A DNA stretch of 60,000 nt from Antedon mediterranea (taxonomy: Eukaryota; Echinodermata; Crinoidea; Comatulida; Antedonidae): NCBI RefSeq assembly GCF_964355755.1, contig NC_092678.1, forward strand, positions 2,133,922-2,193,921, in the 5' to 3' direction. Shown here piece by piece: positions 59,703 through 60,000 of the stretch. The notes beneath the pieces were generated by a model. That model searched no databases, was not told the DNA's origin, and worked only from the letters and a program-made list of their open reading frames with translations. Within the stretch, counting starts at the first letter, position 1; each line of letters starts with the position of its first letter. Position numbers and translations under genes: made by a program.

Positions 59703-60000
59703 ATGGCAGTGAACATACTGCACACCATATGTTAATAACATTACACATTTCATTAACTCTGCATAAAGCAGAAATCAATAATTGGAACATGATATGCAGT
59801 TATTTACTCCTAAGCTGTAACAATCAGCTAACCTACAAAATGACCCCTTAATTATAATAATCATAATACCAAACAACCACCAAATTAGGATGCATGAACG
59901 ACACACATTTTAGCTTCCATGTTGTTTGTAGTTAATTAACATAAAAGGAAAACTAAGAAGGGGGGTCTGTTAAAAATCTTTATTAAAATCATTTTTTAAA

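Larger units (their letters stand above)
45789..60000. other. Region upstream of the first recognised exon
   Basis: 14.2 kb with no exon that I can recognise on either strand. It should be intron of the CACNA2D gene or include its undetected 5' exon(s). The recognisable content is the tandem arrays and mobile elements listed separately; the remainder (46700-47170, 47580-49470, 52000-53290, 53500-55250, 56620-58800) is AT-rich with no supported feature. Confidence 0.6.

Overview
The window is AT-rich animal nuclear DNA. It carries one large multi-exon gene on the minus strand and dense intronic repeats, with no bacterial, viral or organellar features. The gene encodes a voltage-gated calcium channel auxiliary subunit alpha-2/delta (CACNA2D family). 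I rebuilt 35 exons from position 45788 down to 112, all with GT-AG junctions and agreeing phases. One splice path gives 3006 nt, a 1001-codon reading frame ending in TAA. The conserved order is visible: N-terminal region, VWA_N domain ([17 protein letters not shown]), VWA domain with a complete MIDAS (DMSGS, Thr of ANYTRAL, Asp of FTDGG), Cache-like repeats ([25 protein letters not shown]), a Cys-rich C-terminal part ([16 protein letters not shown]) and the delta region. The signal peptide and first coding exon(s) were not found; they should lie in 45789-60000 or beyond. I cannot assign the gene to one vertebrate paralogue. The lineage is not decidable from sequence alone; tRNA-derived SINEs, palindromic MITEs and short introns would suit a marine invertebrate such as an echinoderm, but that is a guess.

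The most interesting structure is at 38558-41174. Four tandem copies of one 64-nt exon lie between the constitutive exon ending in YRSYPG and the exon encoding the start of the VWA domain. All four enter in phase 1, leave in phase 2 and encode variants of one segment ([18 protein letters not shown]-like) followed by an invariant Trp completed by the next exon. As 64 is not a multiple of three, two copies together would shift the frame, so they should be mutually exclusive. The variable residues sit where alpha-2/delta-1 carries its RRR gabapentinoid/amino-acid-binding motif, so the choice of exon would change the arginine pattern at a ligand site. An 18-nt in-frame microexon candidate (36093-36110), a possible decayed fifth copy (about 37919-37990) and a separate 54-nt cassette candidate (10617-10670) add further possible isoforms.

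Layout. 112-8197: 3' exons packed among short introns, with 18-, 21-, 22- and 32-bp minisatellites and three small transposon copies. 8198-12291: cassette candidate, a 1.5-kb element with short inverted ends and a ten-copy 65-bp array. 12292-13528: four exons. 13529-30051: long AT-rich introns, then the tightly spaced VWA and Cache exons. 30052-38557: a long intron with MITEs, hairpins and the microexon candidate. 38558-42568: the alternative exon cluster, an 883-bp transposon with perfect 30-bp inverted ends, and upstream exons. 42569-45788: a 20-bp satellite (about 64 copies) and the first two recognised exons. 45789-60000: no exon recognised; arrays of 17, 38 and 40 bp, a SINE, a hAT-like insertion nested in a MITE, and other elements.
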